In this document: one piece after another, positions 1 to 11,200 of the stretch | How the letters are laid out: every line of letters begins with the position of its first letter | Numbering within the stretch: position 1 is the first letter of the stretch | From: Casuarina equisetifolia | Lineage: Eukaryota > Streptophyta > Magnoliopsida > Fagales > Casuarinaceae | Assembly (NCBI GenBank): GCA_028551475.1 | Contig: CM052357.1 | Coordinates: forward strand, 26,991,745 to 27,055,744 | Direction of reading: 5' to 3' | Length of the DNA: 64,000 nt | The notes under the pieces: generated by a model | What the model saw: only the letters and a program-made list of their open reading frames with translations | What the model was told of the DNA's origin: nothing | Database searches by the model: none | Position numbers and translations under genes: made by a program

Positions 1-606
1 GAACTCCAACGGCTGCTTCAGCGACCTCAAGGAGTGAATTAACTGGCTTCAACATGATATAGCCCGTTAAGTTGGAACTGCTTAAAGCAGTATCGGCAAG
101 CTTCGTGACATGCAGCCTCTGCTCGGTTGCGGACGCTGTTTATTAGTGCCCCATCTTGTTCGTTAAACGCCACCCTAAACGCTAAAGATGCAGGGTAAGG
201 CCTGGGGAGGTGTCAGTGATGTGAACAACATCTCACATCACTCAAAACAAGTAAGTACCTACAGATGATAATATTAACATGGTGGCCAACGGACATTTTC
301 CGGTTTTTTACAAACACTCTCTGGAAGTACATAGCCCCCGATATTCTTTTGGAACATCCTTCAGCAATAAGCTCACCATGTGGTCCCAAATATTTAGTAA
401 ATGCAACAAATGATACTTACGTTCGCCATGATCGTTTCGACCACCTTGAAGTTAATAGACCATGCCAATGCGATGAGCCAATCAATAAAACTATTAGGGA
501 TCTATTTCCGCTAAATACCTTTGACCCACTCGGAATAGATAATGAAGCAAGCTCCGGAAAGATGAAAACAGTATACTTTCTATTTTGCAGTATGGTGTTT
601 TATTGA
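1..606 (+). other. Unrecognised sequence with one open frame
   Basis: An open frame at 265-606 encodes about 113 residues starting MIILTWWPTD and containing a CQC motif. I do not recognise a family. A GTAAGT donor-like string stands at about 251 and a CAG acceptor-like string immediately before the ATG, so the frame could be part of an exon. The first 240 bases have higher GC than the flanking DNA and no long open frame. It could be an old gene fragment or chance. No function is proposed. Confidence 0.2.
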
Positions 607-751
607 AAGATATATAAGGAAGACTATGGTAAATATATATATAAAAAAAATGTTTTTTGATGTATTACGGGGCAATTTACAATATTCAATCAAGAAAGAA
701 TCACACGCGGATCCCTATTTTGGATTGAGAATTGCTGAACTTTATTTTTTA

Positions 752-982
752 ACACGCCATTGTGTGGTCATACATAGACAATCCGTGTAGTCAAGAACAA
801 CATAGCCTTTGTGGTCCTCAAAACGGAGGAGTTCACCATCCAGTGTGTCTTCACGGCTCCGCCTAATGTTGTGAGCCACCAGATGGTGAAGTATGTTACC
901 AGGCTGACCCACAAGTCAGTCGTCGATGTTGTAGGCATTGTCTCCATCCCTATTGTTCCCGTAATAGGGCCTAGATAGCAAG
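752..982 (+). pseudogene. AspRS exon copy 1 (OB-fold region)
   Basis: This block matches the 3' part of AspRS exon 1 at about 12,097-12,328. The translation keeps recognisable pieces of the anticodon-binding OB fold such as SHQMVKYVTRLTHKSVVDVV, followed by GIVSIP. A stop codon lies near its start and another near its end. Homology continues past the old splice donor into the intron, so it is a genomic rather than a processed copy. It cannot encode a synthetase alone. It is the first of three copies in the same direction upstream of the main AspRS locus. Confidence 0.8.
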
Positions 983-1033
983 TTAGTATTCCTAACTGTA
1001 ACTTTATTGTTGCTATTGTTTCATATTTGAACT

Positions 1034-2661
1034 TGTTGGAATATATTTTAATGATATTAGAATATATAAACATTTTGATGATAAGAAAAATAGATATTAT
1101 AATATGATAATATTATAATATTTTGTTAAAATATATTGATAATTAAATAGAATTATAATATGAAAATATTATAATTAATATTTGATTATTTATAAGTTTT
1201 ATAAAAAAATTAATACTGAAATTGTATGCAGGAAATTGAGTTAGAATGAGCCCAGTCCAAAGTCTGACTCAATCCAGAAAAGTCTGACCCAGTCCAGAGA
1301 GGTTTGACCCAGTCCAGAGAATGTGACTCAGGCCCAGAACGCGACCCAGTGCGCGACCCAGTCCAGAATGCGCGACCCGCGACCCAGAATTCGACCCGCG
1401 ATGACATTGTGACTTTGCCGGTAGATTTGGCCGCCCGTTTCACCTCCGATCAAGGCGCATGATAGCTCGTTGGAAAGCTAATGAAGAGGAGAAGATTTCT
1501 GTGAAGAAAAATCAAAGACCCACTACTCAGAGAGGATCAATTTGAAGAAATGGTGAAGCTCGTCGAGTTCTTGCCCTAACTGCTCAAAAGTGAAATTGGA
1601 AGCAGATTAGAGGGTTTCTGAAGACGATTTCAAAGGGCTTTTGTAAAGAAAAGGATGCTCTATCAATCTATGAAGGACCCACGAAGAATTGATTCAAGAT
1701 TGGAGAGAATTGAAGAAGAATTGAGTGAGACCCGAAACTTGCTCCACAGAACCCGAATTACAGAGTTTTAAGTTGAGACCAAAACTGCACCGTTTTGGAT
1801 GGGGTTTTGAAATAAACGAAGGCAGAACCTCTTCCACGATATTCTGTCTCTCTTAAGCTCGAAAATGGACAGAGAAGAGGGAAATAAGGAGCTCTAACGG
1901 GAAGAAGATTTGATGGTGCTTAGAAGTGTCAGAACGGCTCTTTGAAGTGAGAGGTTAGTTGCTTTGAAGGTATTTAAGCAAGTTTGTCTTCACCATTGCA
2001 AACTGTCCGAAAATTATAAGCAAAGAAAGCAAGTTGTGAAGCATCTCATACTACTCATCCTAGCTCATCCAAACCTACGAGTTTGATCTTCATTGGGTGA
2101 CTAATTTCTAAGCTCATTACTTGCTTACTAGAGAATCAATTTGTGCTTCATATACTCTATTATTGAAGTTGATTCTCTGCAAGTAGACTCTGCTAGGGTT
2201 TGAACGAATTTAGGGCTTTTGTCCATTTACTCTGTATTAAGCCTCTAGCAGTTGTTTGAAGCTTCTGAACTTGTATTGTATATCTTACAGAAGCTTAGTT
2301 CAAAATTTGTAATAAGTTTAATAACCTTTGGCTTGTTGATGTGTGTTGAGACACACATTGTAATTGTGATCCTTGGTGTAAGGATTGTTTGACTCCTTGA
2401 GGAGGAGTTGGAAAGTGTAGGAGAAGGTTTCTCCTAGCTTTGTAGTAAAGTGGACTTCAACCGATTGTGTTGAAGGAGAAGAGGGTGGAAGTAGGTGAAA
2501 AAGGGCCGAACCACCGTGTAAACTTGTGTCTTGTCTCTTTTGTGTTTAATTATCTTTGAATGCTTTATTTGATTGCAAAAAGTGATTAAACAAAAATTAG
2601 AAGTGAATTTTAAAGAGAAACCTAATTCACCCCCCCTCTTAGGTTGCTATAGGATCCAACA
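1034..2661 (+). mobile_element. Solo LTR of a copia-type retrotransposon
   Basis: The element starts TGTTGGAATA and ends GGATCCAACA, giving the TG...CA ends of an LTR. A perfect 5-bp target duplication, gaact, lies on both sides (1029-1033 and 2662-2666). No coding domain is inside, so it is a solo LTR. Removing it restores the string tttgaactaaatt, which occurs uninterrupted near 3,661, giving an empty-site paralogue. The 3' end (cctaattcac, a C-run, then ctcttaggttgctatagg) is typical of long copia LTRs. An imperfect repeat of gacccagtccagag lies at about 1,245-1,400. A second, truncated member of the family is at 57576-58783. Confidence 0.88.
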
Positions 2662-2756
2662 GAACTAAATTACAGTCTCGTGGTAGGATGTGACCTTAAA
2701 TTTGCTATTGTTGTTATATGTTTTAGATTTGACTAAATTAGAGTTACCACTTTAGA

Positions 2757-2885
2757 GACTTCATTCTATGTTCTTCATAGAAGGAGGAGGTAGAGAATTT
2801 ACCAACCGCTGATAGCTCCCAAGCAAGCTAGTCCTCCCCTTTGATGATCTATCATATTGTATTTTTATATTGAGCCATGCATGAT
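2757..2885 (+). repeat. Duplicated flank of the AspRS exon array, copy A
   Basis: The segment from gagacttcattctatgttc through ctcccaagcaagctagtc to the gagccatgcatgat end recurs at about 3958-4090 with point differences. It marks the edge of the larger duplicated block carrying the AspRS exon copies. No coding content is seen. Confidence 0.65.
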
Positions 2886-2936
2886 TTATAATAGGATGAA
2901 GGATATCTCTAATGCATATTTGAAAAGTTTTTAGCA

Positions 2937-3167
2937 AAATGTGCTATTGCACGGTCGTGTGCAGACAATCGTGTAGTCAGGAACAACATAGCCTTCCTAG
3001 TCCTCAGAATGGAGGAGTTCATTGTCTAGTGCATTGTCATAACTCCGCCTGACATTGTGAGCCCCCAAAAGGTGAAGTATGTTGCCAGGTTGACCTGCGA
3101 GTCCGTCGTCAATGTTGTAGGCATTGTCTCCATCTACACTATTCCTGTAATTAGGCCTAGTCGCTAG
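2937..3167 (+). pseudogene. AspRS exon copy 2 (OB-fold region)
   Basis: This is the second degenerate copy of the same AspRS exon segment. It begins near tgctattgcacggtcgtgtg and keeps the string cgatgttgtaggcattgtct in altered form before a GTTAGT donor at 3168. Several indels and stops break the frame. It shares the intronic repeats that follow it with copies 1 and 3. It is non-functional as protein. Confidence 0.78.
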
Positions 3168-3391
3168 GTTAGTATGTCCAAATGTTACTCTATTGTAGTT
3201 ATATGTTTCATATTTAAATTAGATTAAAGTCTTGTTGTAGGATGTGACCTTAAATTTTCCATTGTTGTTATACGTTTTAGATCTGAACTAAATTAGAGTC
3301 TCATTATAGGATGTGACCTTAAATTTACTATTGCTATTATATGTTTTAGATTTTAACTAAATAAGAGTTACCATTTTTGGAGACTTCAGCA

Positions 3392-3619
3392 AAATGTGTT
3401 ATTGCGAGCTGTGCGCAAACAATACGCATAGTCAAGAACAACATAGCCTTCCTACTCCTTAAAACGGAGTTCACTATCTAGTGCATCATCATGACTCTGC
3501 CTAACATTATGAGCCACCCGATGGTGAAGTATGTTGCCAGGCTAACCCGTAAGTCGGTTGTCGATGTTGTAGGCATTGTCTCCATCCCCACTGTTCTCAT
3601 AACAAGGCCTAGTCAGCAG
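3392..3619 (+). pseudogene. AspRS exon copy 3 (OB-fold region)
   Basis: This is the third copy of the AspRS exon segment, with a frame able to read SHPMVKYVARLTRKSVVDVV but with indels near its start. It ends in CAG followed by a GTATGT donor, so the splice junction is still visible. It is preceded by gacttcag, as is the parental exon at about 12,090, so the duplication extends upstream of the conserved region. Confidence 0.78.
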
Positions 3620-3957
3620 GTATGTCCAAATGTTACTTTATTGTTGTTATATGTTTCGTATTTGAACTAAATTAGAGTCTCATTGTAAGATGTGACCTTA
3701 AATTTTCTATTGTTGTTATATGTTTTAAATTTAAACTAAATTAGAGTCTTGTTGTAGGATGTGACCTTAAATTTGCTATTGTTATAATATGTTTTGGATT
3801 TTTAAGTCTTGTTGTAAGGTGTGACATTTAAATTTGTTATTGTTGTCATATGTTTTAGGTTTGAGCTAAATTAGAGTATGTTGTAGGATGTGACCTTAAA
3901 TCTACTATTGCTATTATATGTTTTAGATTTTAAATAAATAAGAATTAACACTTTTGG

Positions 3958-4090
3958 AGACTTCATTATGTGTTCTTCATAGAGAAAGGAGTTAGCAAAT
4001 TTACCATATGCTAATATCTCCGAAGCAAGCTAGTTCTCCCTTTTGACAGCCTATCATATTGTGTTTCTCTATTGAACCACACATGATGTT
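3958..4090 (+). repeat. Duplicated flank of the AspRS exon array, copy B
   Basis: This is the second copy of the block at 2757-2885, again ending in a cacatgatg-type string. Beyond it, 4091-4744 is AT-rich. That stretch holds short open frames on both strands (4136-4352) that I do not recognise, and nothing else I can support. Confidence 0.6.
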
Positions 4091-4744
4091 TTCTTTATAA
4101 GTTCTTTTTTCTGCGGGAAAGCCCTCTTTGTCTCATTATATGCAATGACATTGCATGCTCGAAAGATTATGTAAAATTAGAATGTCTTGTTTATCAATAA
4201 TTCCGTACTTGGAACCAAATTCAAAGAAAAATGACTTTGGGTCATTGAAGTGTCCATTATTGGCAATGATCTTTCTAGGTAATACTAAACGGAATTTCAT
4301 TTTTCTTTGGGCAATGCTTATGATAATCATCCATTATCTCACATTGGTATGAAATCCCTATCCTTTTGAATGAAGTACAATGGAATTTGTCCAGGAGGCA
4401 ATTGATGTGTAGAATGTATTCATGACAAACTAGACAGTTTTCTAGTTCCTGTTCAGGAAAGTCATTCTATTATTGTTTGAATTCTTGCAAAAAAAGAAAT
4501 AGTGCTTCTACAAGTGGATATCTCCACAATTCTTTTGAAAATATATTAATGGATCTCTCTTTTGTTGCACATTAATGCTTCTTACTTTGCATTTTTAATT
4601 TATTTTTCCAACCATGTGACTTTTAATTGTTGATTTCGACAACATTGTTATTTTTCTCTCACTATTTCTAATTCAGTCTTATTGAGACTTTGTTTAACGC
4701 CATTTGATGTTTACAATTCTAGTCGGTTAGGCTGCAATATCTTT

Positions 4745-5089
4745 TGTTAGAGAAACCATCACCGGCCACGTCAACGCCACTTGTCTCCTCCACGTCAGCA
4801 TCCAGTGCCACGTCAGTCGTCCAGCCACGTCAACCCTAACCCATGTACAAATGGGCGACCTGATTGGATCACTCGACCTGCGTTGCAACCTAGTTCCAAC
4901 TCGACATCGACGATGGAGAAGATTCGGCACGAACCCAGAATGCGGCGTGGGTTGGAATTGGGTTACGATGTGGGCCGAGTGATCCAGTCGGGTCACCCAT
5001 TTGTACATGGGTTAGGGCTGACATGGCACTGGATGCTGACGTGGAGGAGACACGTGGCATTGACGTGGTCGGTGATGGTTTCTTTAACA
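4745..5089 (-). mobile_element. Palindromic 3' LTR of a truncated copia element
   Basis: The element starts TGTTAGAGAAACC and ends GGTTTCTTTAACA. Its two arms, 4745-4878 and 4973-5089, are inverted copies of each other with about a 16-base insertion in the left arm, separated by a 94-base loop. The right arm joins a polypurine tract (minus strand GCGGGGGC) and the copia RNase H of the adjoining fragment, so it is the element's 3' LTR. The left arm carries four CCACGTCA motifs and the right arm two TGACGTGG motifs and a CACGTG. The transcript could fold into a long hairpin. An alternative is a separate foldback element inserted in the LTR. Confidence 0.75.
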
Positions 5090-6290
5090 GCCCCCGCAAG
5101 CTGAAGAGGCAAAATGCACCATCAGCTTGGAACGAAAAAGACAAAATTGAGCAGAGGAGAGACCTTTGGTGAAGATGTTGACTGGCTGATCCACGAAAGA
5201 GATGAATTGCAAGAAGAGCTGACTGCGAGCCAGGCGTTCACAGATAAAATGGAAGTCAATCTCAATGTGCTTAGTACGAGCATGAAACACAAGATTGGCC
5301 ATCAAGTAGAGAGCAGATAGATTGTCGCACCAGAGGGTTGGCGGGTGGGGCGGTAAGGCATGGAGATCATAGAGGAGGTACTCAATCCACATAAGTTTAG
5401 TAATGGTGTCGACAAGGGACTTGTACTCAGCCTCAATGCTAGAGCGGGCAACAGTGTGTTGTTTCCAAAAGCTCCAAGATATGAGATTATTCCCCAAAAA
5501 AATACAGAAGCCACCAACAGAGCGCTGATCATCACGGTCACCAGCCCAACCAGCATTAGAGAAAGCATGAAGGGACGTGGAGGCACTCCGAGTGAGGTGA
5601 AGACCAAGGCGAGGAGTGTCAGCCAAGTAGTGCAAAATGCGTTTGACGGCCTGCCAATGATCAGTGGTGGGGCGGTGAAGAAACTAACACGCAGTGTTGA
5701 CAACATAGGCAATGTCCGGGTGAATGAGAGTGAGGTACTGAAGAGCACCTACAATGTTGTGGTAGAAAGTAGGATCAGCAAGGGGTTTGCCACTCCAAAG
5801 GGAGAACGGTTCATCAGTGGTGCACGGAGTAGAGACTACTTTAACATCATTCATCTTGGCTCGAGCCAAGATGTCATGAGTAAACTTGACCTGATGGAGA
5901 AGAAGGCCATCAATAGTGGGTTACACTTCAACACCTAAAAAATAATGAATGGGGCCAAGATCCTTGATAGCAAACTCTTGCTAAAGAACCTGTAAGAGAG
6001 CAGGAATGGGGGCTTGGGAAGACTCGGTCAGAATAATATCATCAACATAAACAAGGAGGATGATGCTATATCGAGGAATGTGGCGAGTGAAGAGAGAGGT
6101 GTCAGCAGTAGATATGATAAAGCCAATGGTGACGAGAAAGGAGCTCAACTGCTGATATCAAGCCCAAGGTGCCTGCTTAAGTCCGTAAAGAGAGCAGTAG
6201 AGGTGACAAACACGGCTCGGGCGAGAGGGATCAACAAACCCCTGGGGCTACTTTATATAAACAACATCAACTTGTTGCATTCATGACCTG
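5090..6290 (-). pseudogene. Copia pol fragment: RT C-terminal part and RNase H
   Basis: On the minus strand this reads copia reverse transcriptase, starting around LYGLKQAPWA near 6,170 and then YVDDIIL near 6,045. It continues through the RT-connection region (DPTFYHNIVGALQYLTLIHP) into RNase H (SVGGFCIFLGNNLISWS, SIEAEYKSL, ARTKHIEIDFHF). These domains copy element RNA into DNA. Frameshifts and stops interrupt it, and gag, protease, integrase and the 5' LTR are missing, so it is a 5'-truncated dead copy. A plus-strand open frame at 5360-5938 is its shadow. It resembles the complete element at 50271-54924. Confidence 0.88.
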
Positions 6291-8136
6291 AACTTGATAT
6301 TTATAAGATTTTCTAATTGATGTACTCAATTAAACTCCATTTTTAGGGAGCTTCTAAATTATCATTTTGCATAGGGGGCCCTATGGTCATGGACCAAAAT
6401 TGGGTGAATGAGCTAATGTATCCATTAACTTGTCTACATTGGTTTTGAATCATCAAATTGCATTGCTTGTGCTTGTGGAACAGCTGTATAGGTAAGAATA
6501 TTTTTTCTTTTGCACTTGGTAATTCCATATTATGTTGCTCCTAATTATTGAAGGATATTGTTTTATTCCTTAAAAAACAATCGTATGTAGATATTTAAGA
6601 CATCCATTTACTCCATGCTTTTAACTTAGTGTGTTATTCCTATGCAAGTTTGAAGGGTTAGGGGAATGGCAGATTGCTTGCTTTAAAATGGTTGATTATC
6701 TATCGAACAAGCAATTGTACTTATTTGACGTTAAGCAATGTTTGTAAGTTCAATTTGTGGCTGTTTTGAAGCCTCTAAGAGAGTGAATACTAGATTTCCT
6801 ATTTGATGACTGCATCTTAGGTTGCCAACATTAGTATGATCAATGCTCTTTCCATCACCACTCAACCAAAATTAATTTCCATAACAACCACCAAAACTCC
6901 ATATACCATGCTTTTGAGAATATGTTCTTCTATGGAATCAGTTAAATAACACAAGTTTTATTTTCCTATTTTCAGGTCATGGACTATTCTGAAGGGACAA
7001 AAGTGCCATCATTAGACATTCTTTCTCATGGCCACTTATCTTCTACTGTTTTTTTTCCCCCCTTTGTTATGATATGCTACGGCATGATGAATTAAATGTT
7101 TTGCCCACTTTTATGTGTTGTAATTAGCATCTCTAATTTGTACTTTAACTATCTGGCTTGTGTGATTCAACTTGTTGATTTCCATAGTTGTTTAATGCAT
7201 AATACTTGGAAGAGTATGCAACATTAAAATAAAAATGTATATTTCGTTTTCACAAGTTTGTCTTGTCTGGATTTCTATCTTGGTTGGCTTTTTAATTTCC
7301 TTCTTCTATGAAACCTTGGATTCCTCAAACATTAAGATGGCGCAAGCTTTACTTCCTATGGTTGGAGTTTTTTGCCCTTTTTGTGCTCTAGTGAGCATTG
7401 CATGTAGAAAAGAAAAGGCAACTATTTAATTTAAAATAAGCAAACTATACAATCCAAACTCAATCTTCAGTATCATACATGACGATTAACTGGTGCAATG
7501 ATTGTCTCTAAGTCTCAAGTATTATATGTAACAATGGTCATGGACTTGGATACAACCAGTTTTTTTCTTGAAGAAATGTTACCTTATAAAGTACCCATCT
7601 TGTTCTGTCTCCTTCGGTGACATCTCATTATATTTTTTCTTTTGCTTTATATTGTGATTTGAGAGTTCTGTAAATTGATTTTCTGGGTAAATTGTAGGAC
7701 CTCGCATGACCAGAAAGCATCAGACAGCCTGATTCGTTCGTTACAGCATATGCCTTATGGAATTGTGAGATGCAGCTCATCCGGAAGATTTAAAGTTCTG
7801 CTGCATCAGTGATCTTTTTAGTTGCTGCCTACAGCCTGGTGAAAATGCCTTGCATACTTGCTCTGATGTGCCATAGGCAGTCCCTGTCATTATCTCCTTG
7901 TTTTTTCGAGCGAGGCATCATGGTGGAGCCATAGCTCTCTGTTTTTGTATTCTATTTTAGGTACAGTCCCTAATGTTAAATGACTATTAATACAGTAAGT
8001 TTGATTCATGAATCACAGATACTCCACATTTTTTCTTTGCAATGAGTTCAAAAAGGGTTGCATTATTTAATTAAAATCAGAAAGGCATCTAGTATCAATC
8101 TTACACTAGCTTATTTCATTATAGGCTCACATTGAG
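6291..8136 (+). other. Gene-free stretch with one possible terminal exon
   Basis: Most of this stretch is AT-rich and I recognise no domain. At 7699-7812 a frame ending in TGA follows a TTGTAG acceptor and reads as a plausible C-terminus containing SLIRSLQHMPYGIVRC. Downstream is T-rich sequence that could be a 3' UTR. Candidate upstream exons near 6,345 and 6,976 follow TTTTTAG and TTTTCAG, but I could not join them into one frame. It may be the end of a decayed gene of unknown family. Confidence 0.25.
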
Positions 8137-8167
8137 CCACGTCATAGAAAAGCTCCACGCCCACGTG
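8137..8167 (+). promoter_or_regulatory. CCACGTCA and G-box upstream of CRY-DASH remnant
   Basis: CCACGTCA lies at 8137-8144 and a perfect G-box CACGTG at 8162-8167, about 75 bases before the first ATG of the cryptochrome-DASH remnant. ACGT-core elements are known binding sites of plant bZIP and bHLH factors and are common in light-responsive promoters. That this served the photolyase-like gene is inference. Confidence 0.45.
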
Positions 8168-8239
8168 GCAGTTTATCAACTGCTTAAACTCTCTCCCTCC
8201 TTTTTTCTGCAAAGTCTAAACTAGGGAGGTCATGCGGAT

Positions 8240-11200
8240 ATGGCAATTCACTGCTGCCCGTTAATTCCATCACTTTCCCTGAAAAAGCTCTCAATCCGAT
8301 CAAAACGGATTGTTTCGCCATTGTCATGTCCAATTCAGCTCGCTAAACTCTTCTTGTCCGTGAAACCATTCCCTGAGCGTGAGATGAGACCATTGGCTTC
8401 TGCTGCTGCTGCAACGACCCACCAGGTCCCGGGCGCAGACCCAGACGAAGTGGATCCCATTGCTGACCAAACCTTTCAAAGTACTCCTCGTCGTCTTCGA
8501 GGATCGGCCAAGGAGGATTAGGGACCGCCATTGTTTGGTTCAGGAATGATCTGAGAGTGTTGGACAATGAGGCTTTGTACAAGGCGTGGATCTCGTCCGA
8601 GAGGGTGTTGCCAGTTTATTGCGTTGATCCTCGGCTTTTCAGCACCACCTACTACTTTGCTTACTTGTTGTTGCTAATGTTCTGGATTTCCTGCCGCGTT
8701 GAAATGATTCCACGATGCATTGCGCGCCCCCTTAAATATCAATTCGCGTTTTATATCTTTTCATGGTTAACTCCGCGTAGGCTAAGTTAAATAATTGTGT
8801 ATAACTTTTGTGGGTAACTTGGAGAATTGCTTGTCAGCGTTGAAAGCAGAATTTATTGTTGAATATTTGGTCGACCTGAAAAAGAATTTGCAAAAGCGCG
8901 GCCTGGATTTGTTTATTCACATGGCAAACCCGAGGAAATTCTCCCTTCACTCGCAGAAGCTTTTGGAGCACATAGAGTTGCGTAATTCCCACCATACCTT
9001 TTTGATTGTCAGGGAAAAAAAAAAAGAAAGGATTTGCATAACTATTTTAGGTTGATATTCAGGCAATGGAACGTGAGTTTCTAATCCAATGTTGTCAGGT
9101 ATATGCCCAAAAAGAAAGCTGCAGTGGGGAGCTGAAGGTCGAAAGATTGGTTAGCAAAGCTCTCCGGAGAATGCCACTAGAACCGTGTTCGGGATCAAGT
9201 AATATTCGCAATCCTAAATTACAGTTGATTTAGGGTACCACCATTTACCACATTGATGAACTCCCTTTTGACCCCATCACTTTACCTGACGTGTATACTC
9301 AGTATCGCAAGGCAAGATGATTCTCATAGTAGTTTTTATATGTTGTCAGGTATTTGTAGCGAAAGTATTATATGTGATAGATTTGTTACTTGACAACGTT
9401 GCAAATTTTGTAGTCTGTTGAAGCTAAATGCATTATCCGGGGCTGCATTAGGACACCAACATGTCAGGGGCCACCACCAAGTAGATCAGTTTGGAGTCCA
9501 ATCGCAAAAGGTAGTTCTATTCATACATTTATACCTACACTCATCCATCATAATCTAGAAAACTGTCATTTTCACTCTTCCCCTCTTAATTCAGGTTAGC
9601 AAAGGAATTAAGTTTGGTGGGGGTGAAAGTGCTGCACTTTGCAGGGTAAATGAGTACTTCTGGAAGAAGGCAAGTGAAAATCCCTCAAAATCATGTTACC
9701 ATTGATGCCAGTTTTTCACAGCAACAATGCATCTATTGCAACTAGATTGAAAAATTTTAATTATTAAGTAAATTGCCAAAAGTGAAGAAGTTAAAAAGCT
9801 TAACGTGGTGGGGGAATAAGTTGATCTCAGATTCCAATAATCTTTTTGAAGGTGGAGACTCAAGATTGACAATTTTTATTATTAAGGAGATTGAGATGGC
9901 GCAGTTCATGAACTTCAAAAGTTGGCCTCAACTCATATATGCTGACTACAACTCTCTTTTCATAACCTTGGTCATGATGATGGATGTTTGCGCTGCTTAC
10001 TAAACAAATTACAAAGAGTATGCATAGGATGTAAGATAGACCAAGTTGATCAATTTCAAAATTAAACTGTTCTCTGTCTAATTGATTTTTTATAGCACCA
10101 ATCAATTGTCCTATGAGAATTGGAAATTTATATCTCTAGGTATGTTAATAAATTTGTATCTTATTATGTGTTTATCTAATTAAAGTCATGGTCTTTTGTA
10201 TGTAGGAATCGGTAAGTATGTACAAAGAAACTAGAAATGACATGTAAGGACTTGATTATTCAACAAAATTCTCTCCATGGCTTGCTTCAAGAAGCCTATC
10301 TCCATGCTTCATCCATGCAGAGGTTAACAATTTTGTTCCTTTATTCTTTGGCACTGCATAGGTCTTCGGTGTTTGATACATGAGACTAATTTTTGATTTC
10401 CGCAGGTGAAGAGATATTAATAAGAAAGGCAACCAAAAAACTCCACATCTTGGTACTGTCTTTTTTATTTTTTTATTTTTAGACCTGACCATTGACATAG
10501 TGGTTTTTCTTATCCAATTTTCTATATATTTTGCCTCCATGGACTATTAAAGTTTCATCCTAGATTGATAGTTGGTTTTGATGCATGCATTTATCATGTA
10601 TAACTAGTGTTTTCCTATGTTACAACCTAATGTGTTCTTAAGTTAGTGGAGAATTGAGCCAAAATGAGGTGAAGATTACTTAGTTACTTATTTGTGAGAA
10701 TTCATTGAATCATATTATATACAGATATTTGTGGTTGTATGTATATAATATGTTTATCTCATGTATGTAACTTTTTAACAATAATAAGATGACATGCTCC
10801 TAAGTTCTTTTCTTGCTTAATTTCATCTACTTTCTTTGTTGATACATACTTTGGATCTATGTGCGTGTGCATGCATATTTCTCTCAAGTGAACAAGAATA
10901 AGAAGAAAGTAATCCAAGCACATGCAAGGGCTTGTTCTAAGCTCTTAAGAGAAAGCCTATGAGAGTTTTTAAAATGGTAGTTTCTTAATTAACCATGGAA
11001 ATGCAATATTGGATTGAAGTTGATGCAAGATTGTGGAATTCTATATTTACAAACTATTCTTTGAGTTGAATTGAAATATTTTTAATGGGATCTTTTTGCA
11101 ATTTGAACCTGTGGTTTAATAATGTGCCTGTGAATCAGTAACTTCTAATGCATAAATGTGAGTATCATCTTTAAAATGTTCTGAAGTTACATATTTCTGA

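Larger units (their letters stand above)
2664..3960 (+). repeat. Tandem array of ~69-bp intronic repeats
   Basis: A unit of about 69 bp, beginning near aactaaattagagtct and containing ggatgtgaccttaaattt and ttatatgttttagattt, recurs about six or seven times. Clear copies start near 2,664, 3,225, 3,294, 3,665, 3,734, 3,795 and 3,866. The units lie downstream of each AspRS exon copy, so they expanded inside what was the AspRS intron. Larger blocks of exon plus intron units are themselves duplicated. Confidence 0.75.

Noticed and set aside
1210-1443. Minus-strand frame with repeated Trp/Thr/Gly/Ser
   Set aside because: It translates the gacccagtccagag repeat in the solo LTR and is not a repeat protein.
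2664-3960. Possible CRISPR array or regulatory satellite
   Set aside because: Units are contiguous with no unique spacers, and the setting is a plant intron.
4781-5104. Open frames on both strands across the palindromic LTR
   Set aside because: They arise from the GC-rich inverted repeat and have no domain; both strands look alike because the sequence is a palindrome.
5360-5938. A 192-residue plus-strand open frame
   Set aside because: It lies opposite the copia RT/RNase H remnant, whose minus-strand translation has clear family motifs. The plus-strand protein shows none.
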